DNA of 32,657 nt from Entamoeba histolytica HM-1:IMSS. Its lineage: Eukaryota; Evosea; Mastigamoebida; Endamoebidae. The position numbers and the translations under genes are program-made. This document shows positions 19,672-29,318 of this stretch, in pieces. Under the pieces are notes generated by a model that saw only the letters and a list, made by a program, of their open reading frames with translations, made no database searches and had not been told where the DNA came from. The first letter of the stretch is position 1. Each line of letters starts with the position of its first letter. The stretch is from NCBI RefSeq assembly GCF_000208925.1, contig NW_001914880.1:84777-117433 (forward strand), given 5' to 3'.

Positions 19672-21904
19672 ATGTCAGATACTATTCTTGCTAATGTAGC
19701 TGCTAAAACTAAATCACTTGAAGAACAACAGTTATATGTTTGTTAAAGAAGTTAAAATAACATAAAAAAATAACTAATAAGAATAGGCATATACTAATTT
19801 TATTAATTATATTATAAATGAAGAACCATTTGTACATAATATTCTCAAAGACCTTAAAGATGGTTTAGTTTTAATTCGTTTATTAAGAAATCTTAGTGGA
19901 TGTGATATTCCTAATTCAGTTGAAAATCCATTAAAAGATATTGAGAAAATTCAAAATTTAAGTGCTGTTATTCAATTTGCTAAAGACGATGGAATTAAGA
20001 TCTTAAGTTCTGCTGAAGAAATATTAGCAGGAGATAGAAAAGGAATACTTTCATTTATGTATCAAATCTTAAATAAATACAGACTTGGAAGTTTGTTGTT
20101 TTTATTAATTCTTTATTAATAAAGAAAAATAGAAATTAATATTTAAGATTGTCCTGTTAAAATGGCTCACTTTGCAAAATGGATTAAATCGAGTTTAAAA
20201 ATTAATAATGCTGATTTTGATTTAAAGAAAGAATTATCAGAAGGTGTTTTATTAGCAAAACTACTCAATTACTTACAAAAAGATATTATTGATTTAAAAA
20301 GTTTGGGTTCAAATCACTTAGAAAACATTCAAAAATGTATTGATATTGGATACACTAAATTGAGAGTTCCTAAATTAGTTAAAGCTGAGAATATTGTTGA
20401 AAATACGGTTGATGATTATTGTTTATATTTCTATTTAACATTCTTTATTATGAAAGAAACTCATTTTGAAGATAATGAAATGTTAAAAAAGATTGCACAA
20501 GGACTTAGAGAAAGAAAAGTTCGTGCTCGTAATCAACTTAAAAATAGGTTAGAAAGAGTCTTAAAGAAGATGATTGACCAAGCTAAAAATGCAGAAAAAA
20601 TGTATCAAAGTCCTGATAACACTGAAACCCCAGAAGAAGCTAAAACTCTGATTGGAATGATTTCGCAACTTGAGATAATGTATACAAATTTCGAAAAGAC
20701 TGCATTACCAAAAGGATATATAGAAACAAATTGTGATCTTACAAATGATCCAATGTTAAAAGAACTTAAAGAATGGGAAAGTAAAATCAATATAACTCAA
20801 GAGATTGTGAGAAAATTAATTAGTCTTATGAACCAAAAGAAAAGAATGAATGTTTTAACTCCAAGAAGGGTTGATCCTTCAAAAGAAGAAGTTAAAATAA
20901 ATTCAACTTCTGAAACAGGTCATTTAGAAAAACAGTCTAATAATCCAAAACAAGAAGTTGATGATACAAAAAAAGTTATATCCAAAAACGAAACTGAGTC
21001 TAGTCTTGAAAAAACCCAACAAGAAAGTCAAAAAGAAGCAGAACAAAATAAAAAAATTGAAGAACTTCAAAACTTATTAGCTGAAAAAGAACAAGAAATT
21101 CAAAAAATAAAAATTGACTTTACTAATGAAAATAACTTACATAACGTAGAAAAGAAAGAAAAGGAAGATGAGATTTTAACTTTGAAAAAGAATCTTGAAG
21201 AAATAAAAAAATCTTATGAAGAAGAAAGAGAGTCTAATGACAAACAAAATAAACTTCAAAAAGAAGAAATACAATCTCTTAAAAGAGAGATTTTTATTCT
21301 TGGAGAATCAAAAGGAGATGAAGTGAAGAAAATGAAAGAGTTAATGGAAGAAAAAAATGAAGAAATAACAAGGCTTAGAAACCAATGTGATGTAGAGATT
21401 CAATCATTAAAAACAGAAATTGAAACATTAAAGAAAGAGTCAGAGACAAAAGAATTGGAAAAGAAAACTAAAGATGAAGAGGTATTAAAATTAAAACAAG
21501 AGTTAAATACCCTTAGAGAGTCATTAGAAATTGAAAGACAACAAAAAGAATTAACTGAAAAAGAAAGAAATGAAAGTCTTTCAACTTTCAAGAAATTAAT
21601 TGAAGAAAAAGACACTAAACTTATGGAAAATGAACAAACCATCAATCAGTTAGAAGACCTTATCTTAAACATTAAAAAAGAATATGCTGAGTTGGTAATG
21701 AAGTTTAATGATAGAGAGATGGTTTGTGTTGAAAATGAAACTGATAAAAGGGTATTATTTAATTCATTGGCATTATCAATTAAAATGGTACTTCCAACAA
21801 CGTCGAAGTTTGATAACACAATGTTATATAATGAATGCACGAATCAAAAAGTTCCAATAAAGAATTGGAATATTTGGTTGGTTAATAGATTAACTAAAAA
21901 GTAA
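19672..21904 (+). CDS. Tandem calponin-homology, coiled-coil protein (cortexillin-like), three exons
   Basis: Joined from 19672-19737, 19787-20090 and 20148-21904; 708 residues. Exons 1-2 encode a first CH domain (AYTNFINYIINEE, LKDGLVLIRLLRNL, GDRKGILSFMYQIL); exon 3 encodes a second (MAHFAKWIKSSLKI, LSEGVLLAKLLNYL, VDDYCLYFYLTFF). Paired CH domains bind F-actin. Next comes a Ser/Thr-rich linker, a long coiled coil (about residues 350-620) and a compact ~90-residue end (from DREMVCVENE to NRLTKK). This order recalls Dictyostelium cortexillin, which crosslinks actin at the cleavage furrow; the assignment is by layout, not close identity. The ATG at 20162 is internal to the spliced frame. Intron 2 uses an AAG acceptor; the nearer TAG would lead to a stop. 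Confidence 0.85.
19738..19786 (+). other. CH-protein intron 1 (49 bases)
   Basis: GTTTGTTAAA donor, AGAATAG acceptor; joins EEQQLY to AYTNFINYI in frame. Confidence 0.9.
20091..20147 (+). other. CH-protein intron 2 (57 bases, AAG acceptor)
   Basis: GTTTGTTGTT donor, ATTTAAG acceptor; joins KYRLG to NCPVKMAHF in frame. The TAG at 20130-20132, 15 bases earlier, is a better consensus acceptor but its frame meets TAA at once. Confidence 0.75.
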
Positions 21905-22029
21905 ATAAAAAAAAAATGAATTGAAATTCTTTTTTTGAAGAAGTTTTATGATATTAAAAAAAACTAAAAAAATGTTTATTTAAATTTTATTTAAATCTTT
22001 TTTATTTTTAGTTGATTATTCTTTTTAAT

Positions 22030-22766
22030 ATGAATACTAATGTCATAATATCTCCATCTCAACATCAATTGGCTAAAGGAGTTTGTGTTGTCATTGATGT
22101 TTTAAGAGCCTCATCAGTTGAGGCACATTTATTTTTGTGTAATGCTCAAAAAATTATTCCACAAAGTGACATTGAGACAAGTTTACAAACTAAAAAAGAT
22201 CATCCAGAAGTTTTATTGATAGGAGAAAGACAGGGAATTAAATATGATGGTTTTGATTTTGGTAATTCACCAACAGAATTAATGTTTGTTAAATAAAATA
22301 ATTAATGTAATCAATTCATTGTGACTTATCATACAGAAATAATAAAGAAAAAATAAGAAATAAAATTTGTATTCATAACACTCAACAAGGAACTCAATCA
22401 CTGGTTGTTTGTAGAAATAATCCACAAGTTACCAGAGTGTTTATGTGTAGCATTAATAATTGTCAAGCAACAATTGAATATTTAAAAGCACTCCATCCTC
22501 CTTTTGTAACGTTTGTAGCTTCTGGAAATGAAATAACATGTAGAGAAGATTTGTTATATGGTCGTTATTTAGAAGCGTTATATCTAGGAAAACAACCAGA
22601 AATGACTTTAGAAGAAATGATAGAAGATATAAAACATTCTTCAGGAAGTAAATTCTTTAAAGGATTACCTCAATTCCCTGAGGCTGACTTTTATGAGTGT
22701 TACAAACTTAATTCAATCAATGTAGTTATGGAGTATGTGAATGGAGAAATACGTCAAGTAAATTAA
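22030..22766 (+). CDS. ComB-like 2-phosphosulfolactate phosphatase family protein (two exons)
   Basis: Joined from 22030-22283 and 22337-22766; 227 residues. ComB removes phosphate from 2-phosphosulfolactate in archaeal coenzyme M synthesis; relatives of unknown substrate occur in bacteria. Visible family motifs: VVIDVLRASSVEA, LLIGERQGIKYDGFDFGNSPTEL (joined across the intron to INNKEKIRNK), HNTQQGTQSL at the place of the usual T-NGT-AL, then MCSINNCQAT and VASGNEITCREDLLYGRYLEAL. Length fits the family. The frame is open to a TTG at 22012, but the ATG at 22030 aligns with the family start. Neither methanogenesis nor coenzyme M is expected in Entamoeba, so the substrate is unknown. Horizontal transfer from a prokaryote is likely (inference). 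Confidence 0.88.
22284..22336 (+). other. ComB-like intron (53 bases)
   Basis: GTTTGTTAAA donor, ATACAG acceptor; joins GNSPTEL to INNKEKIRN in frame. Confidence 0.88.
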
Positions 22767-23024
22767 GATGGAATTTAAAACAAAAAGAAATAATTAAATT
22801 TTTTTATTCAATTTTATTAAAAACATTTAGATTTATTATTGGTAACTATTCAAACTTTCACTGTTTTGAAGAATCAAAATAATAAAATTATCATTACTTT
22901 AATTTATTAAGTACCATTGAACAAAATTCGATCAATTCATTAGTCTTTATCAAATAAAGAAAGAAAAAGAAATTAAAAATGTTGTGTTTTAAGTTAAAAC
23001 TGAACTACAAAAAGTATTATTTTA

Positions 23025-24293
23025 ATGTTTGGAAGAAAATCTTTTGGATTTTCATTTTTTTCTAAGAATAAACGTTTGTTATAAATTGTTAAGAAAGAAT
23101 ATTTATACATGAAAAAGTAATAGTAATTGATAGCAAGAGTATTTGGTGTTGATATCAATAAAATTAGTTTGAGTATGATCATTGATGATGTTCCATTGTT
23201 TTTAACTGATGCAGGACAATTTATAATGGGAAGTTTGCTTAGTTTGTCTCTATAATGAAAGGAAATAATTACTAGTATAGATATTGTTGAAGGAATATTT
23301 CGAATACCTGGAGAACGTCAATTAGCTGATAATATGAAGAAAACTATTGAAAGAAAAGGTGATTTTTTATCATTAATCAAACATCCTTTAAGTGATGTTC
23401 ATGCAGTTGCAAGTGTTATATTAATGTTCTTAAGAGAATTACCAGAACCATTGATTACATTCGAATCTTATGACCTCTTTATTGACTGTGCAAAAACATA
23501 TGAAATAGATCAATACACAAAATCTAGTGCTCTTAGTATGGCTATTAATACATTTCATGCAATAGTTAAAACATTACCATCAAGAAATTTAAAAATACTT
23601 GCGTTCTATATGAACTTATTTTATGTTTTTACCATTAACAGTGATGTACATAAAATGCAAGCAAATAATGTTGCTATTTGTATTGCTCCAACGTTACTTC
23701 GTTCACAAAAAGAGTCATGGGAAAGTGCAATATCATCTATTAAATATCAATCCATAGTATGTACATTCTTAATTAAATATTACCCACTTATTTTTCGTGA
23801 TACATGCAATACTGAAGGGTTGTTGTATCCTCAATATCAAAACGTTTCAAATAATGACAAGAATAAATTACTAAATCAAATGACAAAAACTGTTCATTTA
23901 TCAACTCCAGAAAAGCCAAAAAGAAAAGCTAGAAAATCTATTTGGGAAGATTTTCGTAGAGATTTAAAAACAAAAGATAAAGAAGTAGAAAAAAAACATA
24001 TGAGAAATCGTGAAATGAAAAAAACACAATTTACACCTTCTACTCTAAAACTAGTTAGTGCTGATGATAAAGAAAAAGAAGAAATTAAAGAAGAAATTAA
24101 AAAGAAAAGACCAAAGAGTGAAAGTATGGCTTTAGCTCTTATGTTTATTGACAATAATGATAATACTATGTTACTTCCTCAACTTGACCAACAAGATATT
24201 CTTAAACAATCAAAACCTACTATAACTAAAGGTCATGGAAAATTAAAAATTAAAAATTTTAAATTTCATATAAAGAAAGATAATGAACAGTAA
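23025..24293 (+). CDS. RhoGAP-domain protein (three exons)
   Basis: Joined from 23025-23073, 23134-23232 (or 23241) and 23281-24293; 386 or 389 residues. RhoGAPs speed GTP hydrolysis by Rho/Rac GTPases. The joined protein reads KPRVFGVDINKIS, VPLFLTDAGQFIM, then EGIFRIPGERQLADNM with the catalytic Arg finger, LRELPEPLITFESY, and NNVAICIAPTLLRS (the family N-A---P-L motif). The domain covers about residues 18-205. The rest is a highly basic, low-complexity tail (KPKRKARKSIW, KKKRPKSES) ending KIKNFKFHIKKDNEQ. The ATG at 23334 is internal. The second donor is ambiguous: both choices keep the frame and differ by three residues just before EGIFR. Confidence 0.88.
23074..23133 (+). other. RhoGAP intron 1 (60 bases)
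   Basis: GTTTGTTATA donor, TTGATAG acceptor; joins FFSKNK to PRVFGVDIN in frame. Confidence 0.85.
23233..23280 (+). other. RhoGAP intron 2 (48 bases, or 39 from 23242)
   Basis: Donor GTTTGC at 23233 or GTTTGT at 23242; acceptor TATAG ending at 23280. The consensus donor would give an unusually short 39-base intron. Confidence 0.7.
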
Positions 24294-24471
24294 GTATAGA
24301 ATTTCATTTGAAAATAATTTATTTACTTTTTTAATAGATTAAATCTCAAATTAAAATACATCAAAGTAAATAATAAAATAATAATAACAATAATTATTAC
24401 TATAATAATAAAATATAAAATATAAAATTATAAAATTATAAAAAATAACTAAAAAATACAATTTAAACAAA

Positions 24472-25929
24472 ATGCAAATTGAACAAATTTTTAATGAAAT
24501 ATGGAAAGAAACTCCATTAGAAAAAACAAATGTTCATGTTGTTGTTGGATATACTTTAGAAGCAATGAGACTTATGAACCAACAATGTGATGAATATACA
24601 GTCTTAGAATTAATGAAAAAAAAACCTCATGATGAAGATAACATTTTAATCAAACCAAATGAAAATACCAGTTTTTATACTAAACTCCCAACAAAAAAGT
24701 TTATTGACTTTAATTCAATAGAATTCACTGTTCATAAAACAACAAGTGAAATTTTTGAAGAGATAAAAAGAAAACAACAACCACAAGAAACAAATTTTGT
24801 TTTTAATTCTTTTAACACTTCATCTTCAACTATTGGTCTCTTTAACCAACCTAAAACAAACACATTACAAAATTTGTTAGAATCATTTAACAAAGAAAAA
24901 TTAAAAGCTTCAATGAAACAAGAAGCAAATTCAATTGTTCAATCACAACAAAATATTCCAATCATTCAACCAAAAAGAGTTCTTTCACAACCAAATTTTA
25001 AAGACTCTATACAAACCAGTCCTGAAGAAATTAAAATAATTTCTCAACCAATTGTTGATAAAAAACCAATAACCACTAGTGACTTAAATCAACATTCACC
25101 CATTATTCTAACTCCTGATGTTCCAACGGTATCAAATAAAAAAAATACCAAAATTATTGGAACTTGCCAAAAATATGAAAAATCATATGTAAGATTAGTT
25201 GAAAATACTGACCCAACATTAATCAGACCTCTTAATATATTAGAAAAGTCTTTTGAGTTTGTAAAATCAAAATATGAAACTAATCATGACTATAATTATA
25301 TTTCAGATCAATTAAAATCTATTAGACAAGATATGGTAGTTCAAGGTTTAAATTGTCAATTCACTAGAGAAGTTTATCAATATGATATTCAAATAGAACT
25401 TGAAAATCAAAACTTAACTGAATTTATTGTATGTATTAGTAAATTATTAGAATTAGATGAATGTATTCACGTTAAAGATGATCTTCATTTTGAATGTGTT
25501 TCTATTTTATTACTTGATTTACATAAATTTATTCAAAAGAAAACAACTATTGGACTATATAATAAGATTTATGAATTTATTGATGACATTAAAAAATCTT
25601 CATTAGTTCAATTTGTAATTGAACTTTTAAAATACTTTGAAAATGGTGAAGTTATTGAAATTTCATCATTATTAGAAAACACTAAAATCCCTTCTTTACT
25701 TTCTCATTATATACAATTGTATTTCTTACCTGCTGTTCGTTCATTAGTTATAGATGAAATTAGACGCTCTTTTAGAGGAAAATGGCCTATCTCATATATT
25801 AAAAAAATATTAGTATTTTCTACAGATGAAGAATGTGCAAATTATTTAAAATCACCAGAATGTAGTTGTTACTCAGATCTACAATTAAGTAGTGATAATT
25901 CAGTTATTGAATTATTAAATCCAAAATAA
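24472..25929 (+). CDS. SAC3/GANP family protein, Thp3/LENG8-like
   Basis: Predicted 485 residues. SAC3/GANP proteins act in mRNA export or in transcription-linked splicing. The C-terminal ~270 residues are the family domain: CQKYEKSYVRLVENTDP, IRPLNILEKSFEFVKSKY, DYNYISDQLKSIRQDMVVQG, FTREVYQYDIQIELEN, then a PCI-type winged-helix end (IDEIRRSFRGKWPISYIKKIL). This set matches the Thp3/LENG8 branch better than Sac3 itself. The N-terminal 200 residues are Gln/Asn/Ser/Thr-rich and include FVFNSFN and GLFNQP, loosely like FG motifs. Single exon. Confidence 0.87.
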   Translation: MQIEQIFNEIWKETPLEKTNVHVVVGYTLEAMRLMNQQCDEYTVLELMKKKPHDEDNILIKPNENTSFYTKLPTKKFIDFNSIEFTVHKTTSEIFEEIKRKQQPQETNFVFNSFNTSSSTIGLFNQPKTNTLQNLLESFNKEKLKASMKQEANSIVQSQQNIPIIQPKRVLSQPNFKDSIQTSPEEIKIISQPIVDKKPITTSDLNQHSPIILTPDVPTVSNKKNTKIIGTCQKYEKSYVRLVENTDPTLIRPLNILEKSFEFVKSKYETNHDYNYISDQLKSIRQDMVVQGLNCQFTREVYQYDIQIELENQNLTEFIVCISKLLELDECIHVKDDLHFECVSILLLDLHKFIQKKTTIGLYNKIYEFIDDIKKSSLVQFVIELLKYFENGEVIEISSLLENTKIPSLLSHYIQLYFLPAVRSLVIDEIRRSFRGKWPISYIKKILVFSTDEECANYLKSPECSCYSDLQLSSDNSVIELLNPK

Positions 25930-26302
25930 AAAACAAAGTAAAATGTGATTGACTTGATTAAATGACTTTTTAGGTTATTAAATGTTAAAAAGAATTTTCT
26001 TGTTCATAAGAATTTTAATAGAAGAATCTATTCAATAAAGAATAATCTATATAATAACTTATTACCATTTTATTTAAAAATAATATTTTAATTAGTAATT
26101 TTATTATTAAAATATAAAATAAAAAGAAAAGTTATTACCATTATGAACAAAATAATTATAAGAAAAACGTATTGAAAGAATCGTATAGAATTCTAATAAA
26201 ATCTAAAAGTACTAAATTTAAAGAAAATATATATTACCATGACAAATGGACTAAAAAAATATATAATAATTTATAATTTTAATTATTTTGTCGATATTTA
26301 TT
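25930..26302. other. Intergenic region upstream of lysozyme
   Basis: Very AT-rich, no gene. Contains no recognisable RNA; likely 3' end of the SAC3-family transcript and lysozyme upstream control region. Confidence 0.5.
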
Positions 26303-26337
26303 GAATATTTAATAAGACTTAGAACTTATAATTTTTT
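26303..26337 (+). promoter_or_regulatory. Core promoter of lysozyme gene
   Basis: TATA-like GAATATTTAATAAG at 26303-26316 followed by TAGAACTT (GAACT at 26322-26326), with the ATG at 26338. The compact TATA/GAAC/ATG order is typical of Entamoeba. Confidence 0.5.
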
Positions 26338-26973
26338 ATGTTCGCTCTCTTTTTGTGTATTGCTTTAGCTTCTGCTAAATTAGGTATTGATGTCTCTCAA
26401 CCAACATCTACATCATCATTCACTTGCCTTAGAAATAAAGGATTTACTACTATGGTTATTGTTAGAGCTTGGAAATCAACTGGTTCATTTGATACTAACG
26501 CTCCACAAACTCTTAAGAATGCCAATGCTGCTGGATTTTCAATTGAAAATTCTGATGTTTATTATTATCCATGTATTTCATGTGGTAATATGGCTGGACA
26601 AGTTAGAACTTTCTGGCAAAAAGTTGGTCAATATAGTTTGAAAGTAAAAAGAGTTTGGTTTGATATTGAAGGTACTTGGACTTCATCCGTTTCTACTAAC
26701 CAAAATTATTTAATGCAAATGATGAATGAAGCTAGAGCTATTGGTATTGTCCATGGTATTTATGGTTCTAAATATTATTGGGGAAATCTCTTTGGATCAT
26801 CTTACAAATATGCTTATGCATCATCTACTCCATTATGGTATCCACATTATGATAACTCTCCATCATTCTCTGATTTCTCATCATTCGGTGGATGGACTAG
26901 CCCATCTATGAAACAATATAGAGGAGATGTTTCTGTTTGTTCAGCTGGAGTTGATTATAACTACAAACCATAA
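26338..26973 (+). CDS. GH25 lysozyme (N-acetylmuramidase), secreted or phagosomal
   Basis: Predicted 211 residues. Cleaves peptidoglycan beta-1,4 bonds; in amoebae it helps digest ingested bacteria. The first 14 residues ([14 protein letters not shown]) are a signal peptide. GH25 motifs: GIDVSQP at the mature start (catalytic-site Asp), VWFDIEG (the D-x-E pair), [22 protein letters not shown] and the closing [17 protein letters not shown]. Length fits a single-domain enzyme with no cell-wall-binding module. Bacterial origin is likely for this family in Entamoeba (inference). Single exon; start set by the signal peptide and promoter. Confidence 0.94.
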
Positions 26974-27518
26974 ACCTTTAATCTAACCATTTTATTAACC
27001 TCTTTTGTTTAGTAACGTTATCTTAATATTTTTTTTTTATAAAATAAATATCTTTTTTTGAGAAATATGTTATTTAAATAGGTTTTTTTTTTTTATTTAA
27101 AAGTTACTTTTTTTGGACAGAAATTTTTATAACTCATTTTTTGTTCATATTGGACGTCTTTATCCATTTTTGTATTATTTTGTCATTTTATTAGTTGCTA
27201 GTATCTTTTGTTTTTTCATAAGAAGTTATTAAAAAAAATTAAAATAACGTTAATACCATTATTTTGGATATACTTAATTAGTTTTGACTTTCATTCTTTT
27301 CAACTACTCGTTTTATTAACAGAGTAAAAAACAATTGATAAATTGTATTGTTTTAGAAAAAAGAAGTAAACATTATAATAGTTAATTATTAATAAATAAA
27401 TAAATAAAAACTAAAGGATTGATCCTCGTGATAGTTTTTTTGTAAATAAGGAAAAATAATCAGAAACTAAGGAAAAGATTGGATTTTGTTGATCTTAAAA
27501 TTTAAAGCTTTTTCTGTG
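26974..27518. other. Intergenic region, T-rich
   Basis: Several T runs after the lysozyme stop; no gene, RNA or repeat recognised. Holds the lysozyme 3' end and the calcineurin promoter; no clear GAAC box. Confidence 0.5.
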
Positions 27519-29244
27519 ATGCAACCAACAACAGAATCACCAAATAAAGTTGTTAACATAATACAACACAAAAAGAAAAAATTTGTTCGGCCTAAATTAA
27601 TTAAATCCGAGTCTGTAGCAAGTTGCAAACCTGCTGAAGGAGAGTTGTTTGTTTTAAATGTTTATTTTATTGAACAAGCTGTTATTTAAAGTTTTTGATT
27701 TTGTATATTTGAATTAAAAAATATTAACCTAATAGTTTGAAAACACACCAACAATACACACCAGCTAATGTTGGAGAACGAACTATTCACACACATTTTT
27801 CTATTGAAACACGACCATTACAAAAGAATATGTTATTTGGAGATGACGGAAAGATTAATATTGGATTATTAAGAAATCATTTTTTTAGAGAAGGGAGGTT
27901 ATCTATTGACTGTGCTTTAGAACTTGTTAGAAAAGCAAAAAAATTATTATTGGAAGAAGAAAATATGATTACTATTGAAGCACCAGTTATTGTGTGTGGA
28001 GATATTCATGGACAATTTTATGATTTGCTTACAATTTTTGATATTACTAAACCTATTGAAAATAATAAGTACGTGTTCCTTGGAGATTATGTTGATAGAG
28101 GGGATTTTGGATGTGAGGTTTTATTTTTTTTGATGGCTCATAAAATTAATTACCCAAAACAATTTTTCTTTTTAAGAGGAAATCATGAAAGTAAAATGAT
28201 GACAGAAAGTATGACTTTTAATTTAGAGTGTGAATACAAATATCACAGTATTGAATTATTAAATGAAATACATGAATTATTTGATGCTCTACCATTAGCT
28301 GCTTTAGTAGAAGGAAATTCTCTTGGAAGGTTTTTCTGTACTCATGGCGGTATTAGTCCATTTCTCACTAGGTTATCACAGTATAATGAAATTAAAAGAG
28401 TACAAGAACCTCCATCAAGAGGACCAATGTGTGATATTTTATGGTCTGATCCTTTGGAAGAACCACAACACCCAGAAACAATGGAAAAAAGAAGATTGGA
28501 CGCATGGCTTGCTACTGATTTTGCAGACAACCATTTGAGACAAACCTCTGTATTATATGGACCACGTGGGTTACTTAATTTTCTTGAAAAAAATGATCTT
28601 ATTTGTGTTGTTCGTGCACACCAAGTAATGGAGGATGGATTTAAATTACATTATTTCTTACAAAACACTGATATACCACCGTGTATTACAGTTTTTTCAG
28701 CGCCTAATTATTGTGATATGTATCAAAATAAAGCATCTATATTAAAGATTAATTTAGAAAATATTTGTTTTGAGCAATTTGAGTATGTTGATCATCCATT
28801 TAATTTCCCTGATTTCTTTGATTGTTTCAGCTATTCATTACCAACAATGATGGAAATGCTTGTGAATATATTATCTGAGCTTGTGGTTGCAGTTAAAGAA
28901 GAAGATGAGTCTATGCTCACACCAGAAGAACGAAAGTCAGATGAAGAATTAAAGAAGAAATTAGAATTATATAAACAAAAAACAACCGATAAAATGAAAG
29001 AAAAGGCTGATGTTTTAAGGTTGAAAAAAGAAATTAAAACAACTCAAAAACGTTTGTTTTTTTTAATTATCATTTAAATATTAATAAAATTAAAAACTTA
29101 TATTAAATAGTGAATAAAGAGTGGTTTGATAAAGTATTAAGAATTGACTCTAAGAATGAAATGAGACCTAAGCGTTTAACAAGAAAATTAACTTCAAGAC
29201 CTGCAAACATGAGAACTGTTTCAGATACTAATATTCTTCATTAA
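27519..29244 (+). CDS. Calcineurin A (PP2B catalytic subunit), three exons
   Basis: Joined from 27519-27646, 27736-29051 and 29111-29244; 525 residues. A Ca2+/calmodulin-controlled Ser/Thr phosphatase. The PPP catalytic motifs are complete: GDIHGQFYD, GDYVDRGDFG, RGNHES, CTHGGISP, VVRAHQVMEDG, SAPNYCD. They are followed by a calcineurin-B-binding helix (LPTMMEMLVNILSELVVAV), which sets it apart from PP1 and PP2A. The later Lys/Glu-rich helix (KKLELYKQKTTDKMKEK) would hold the calmodulin site; the third exon adds LNKEWFDKVLRIDSKNEM and a basic end. No clear match to the animal autoinhibitory segment. Exon 1 encodes a poorly conserved N-terminus (MQPTTESPNKVV, KKKKFVRPKL). Its stop lies 74 bases from the stop of the convergent coiled-coil gene. 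Confidence 0.93.
27647..27735 (+). other. Calcineurin A intron 1 (89 bases)
   Basis: GTTTGTTTTA donor, CTAATAG acceptor; joins PAEGE to KTHQQYTPA with one Phe and one Leu codon at the junction, in frame. Confidence 0.85.
29052..29110 (+). other. Calcineurin A intron 2 (59 bases)
   Basis: GTTTGTTTTT donor, TAAATAG acceptor; joins KTTQK to LNKEWFDKV in frame and adds 45 residues to the C-terminus. Confidence 0.85.
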
Positions 29245-29318
29245 CTTTTTACTTTTAAATTTGTGTTTTGTTAATTATTAAAAATAAATAAAAACGATAA
29301 AAAAGTTAATACCTTAAA

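Noticed and set aside
4180..22766. Alkylsulfatase and ComB-like gene as one linked pathway cluster
   Set aside because: They are 16 kb apart with unrelated genes between and no shared control seen; the link is only chemical.
23334..24293. RhoGAP gene starting at the ATG 23334
   Set aside because: That ATG lies after the catalytic EGIFRIPG; the domain starts in two upstream exons.
27737..29077. Calcineurin A as one exon from 27737
   Set aside because: The frame opens with TTG right after a TAG acceptor and ends in intron sequence (RLFFLIII); splicing gives a proper ATG and C-terminus.
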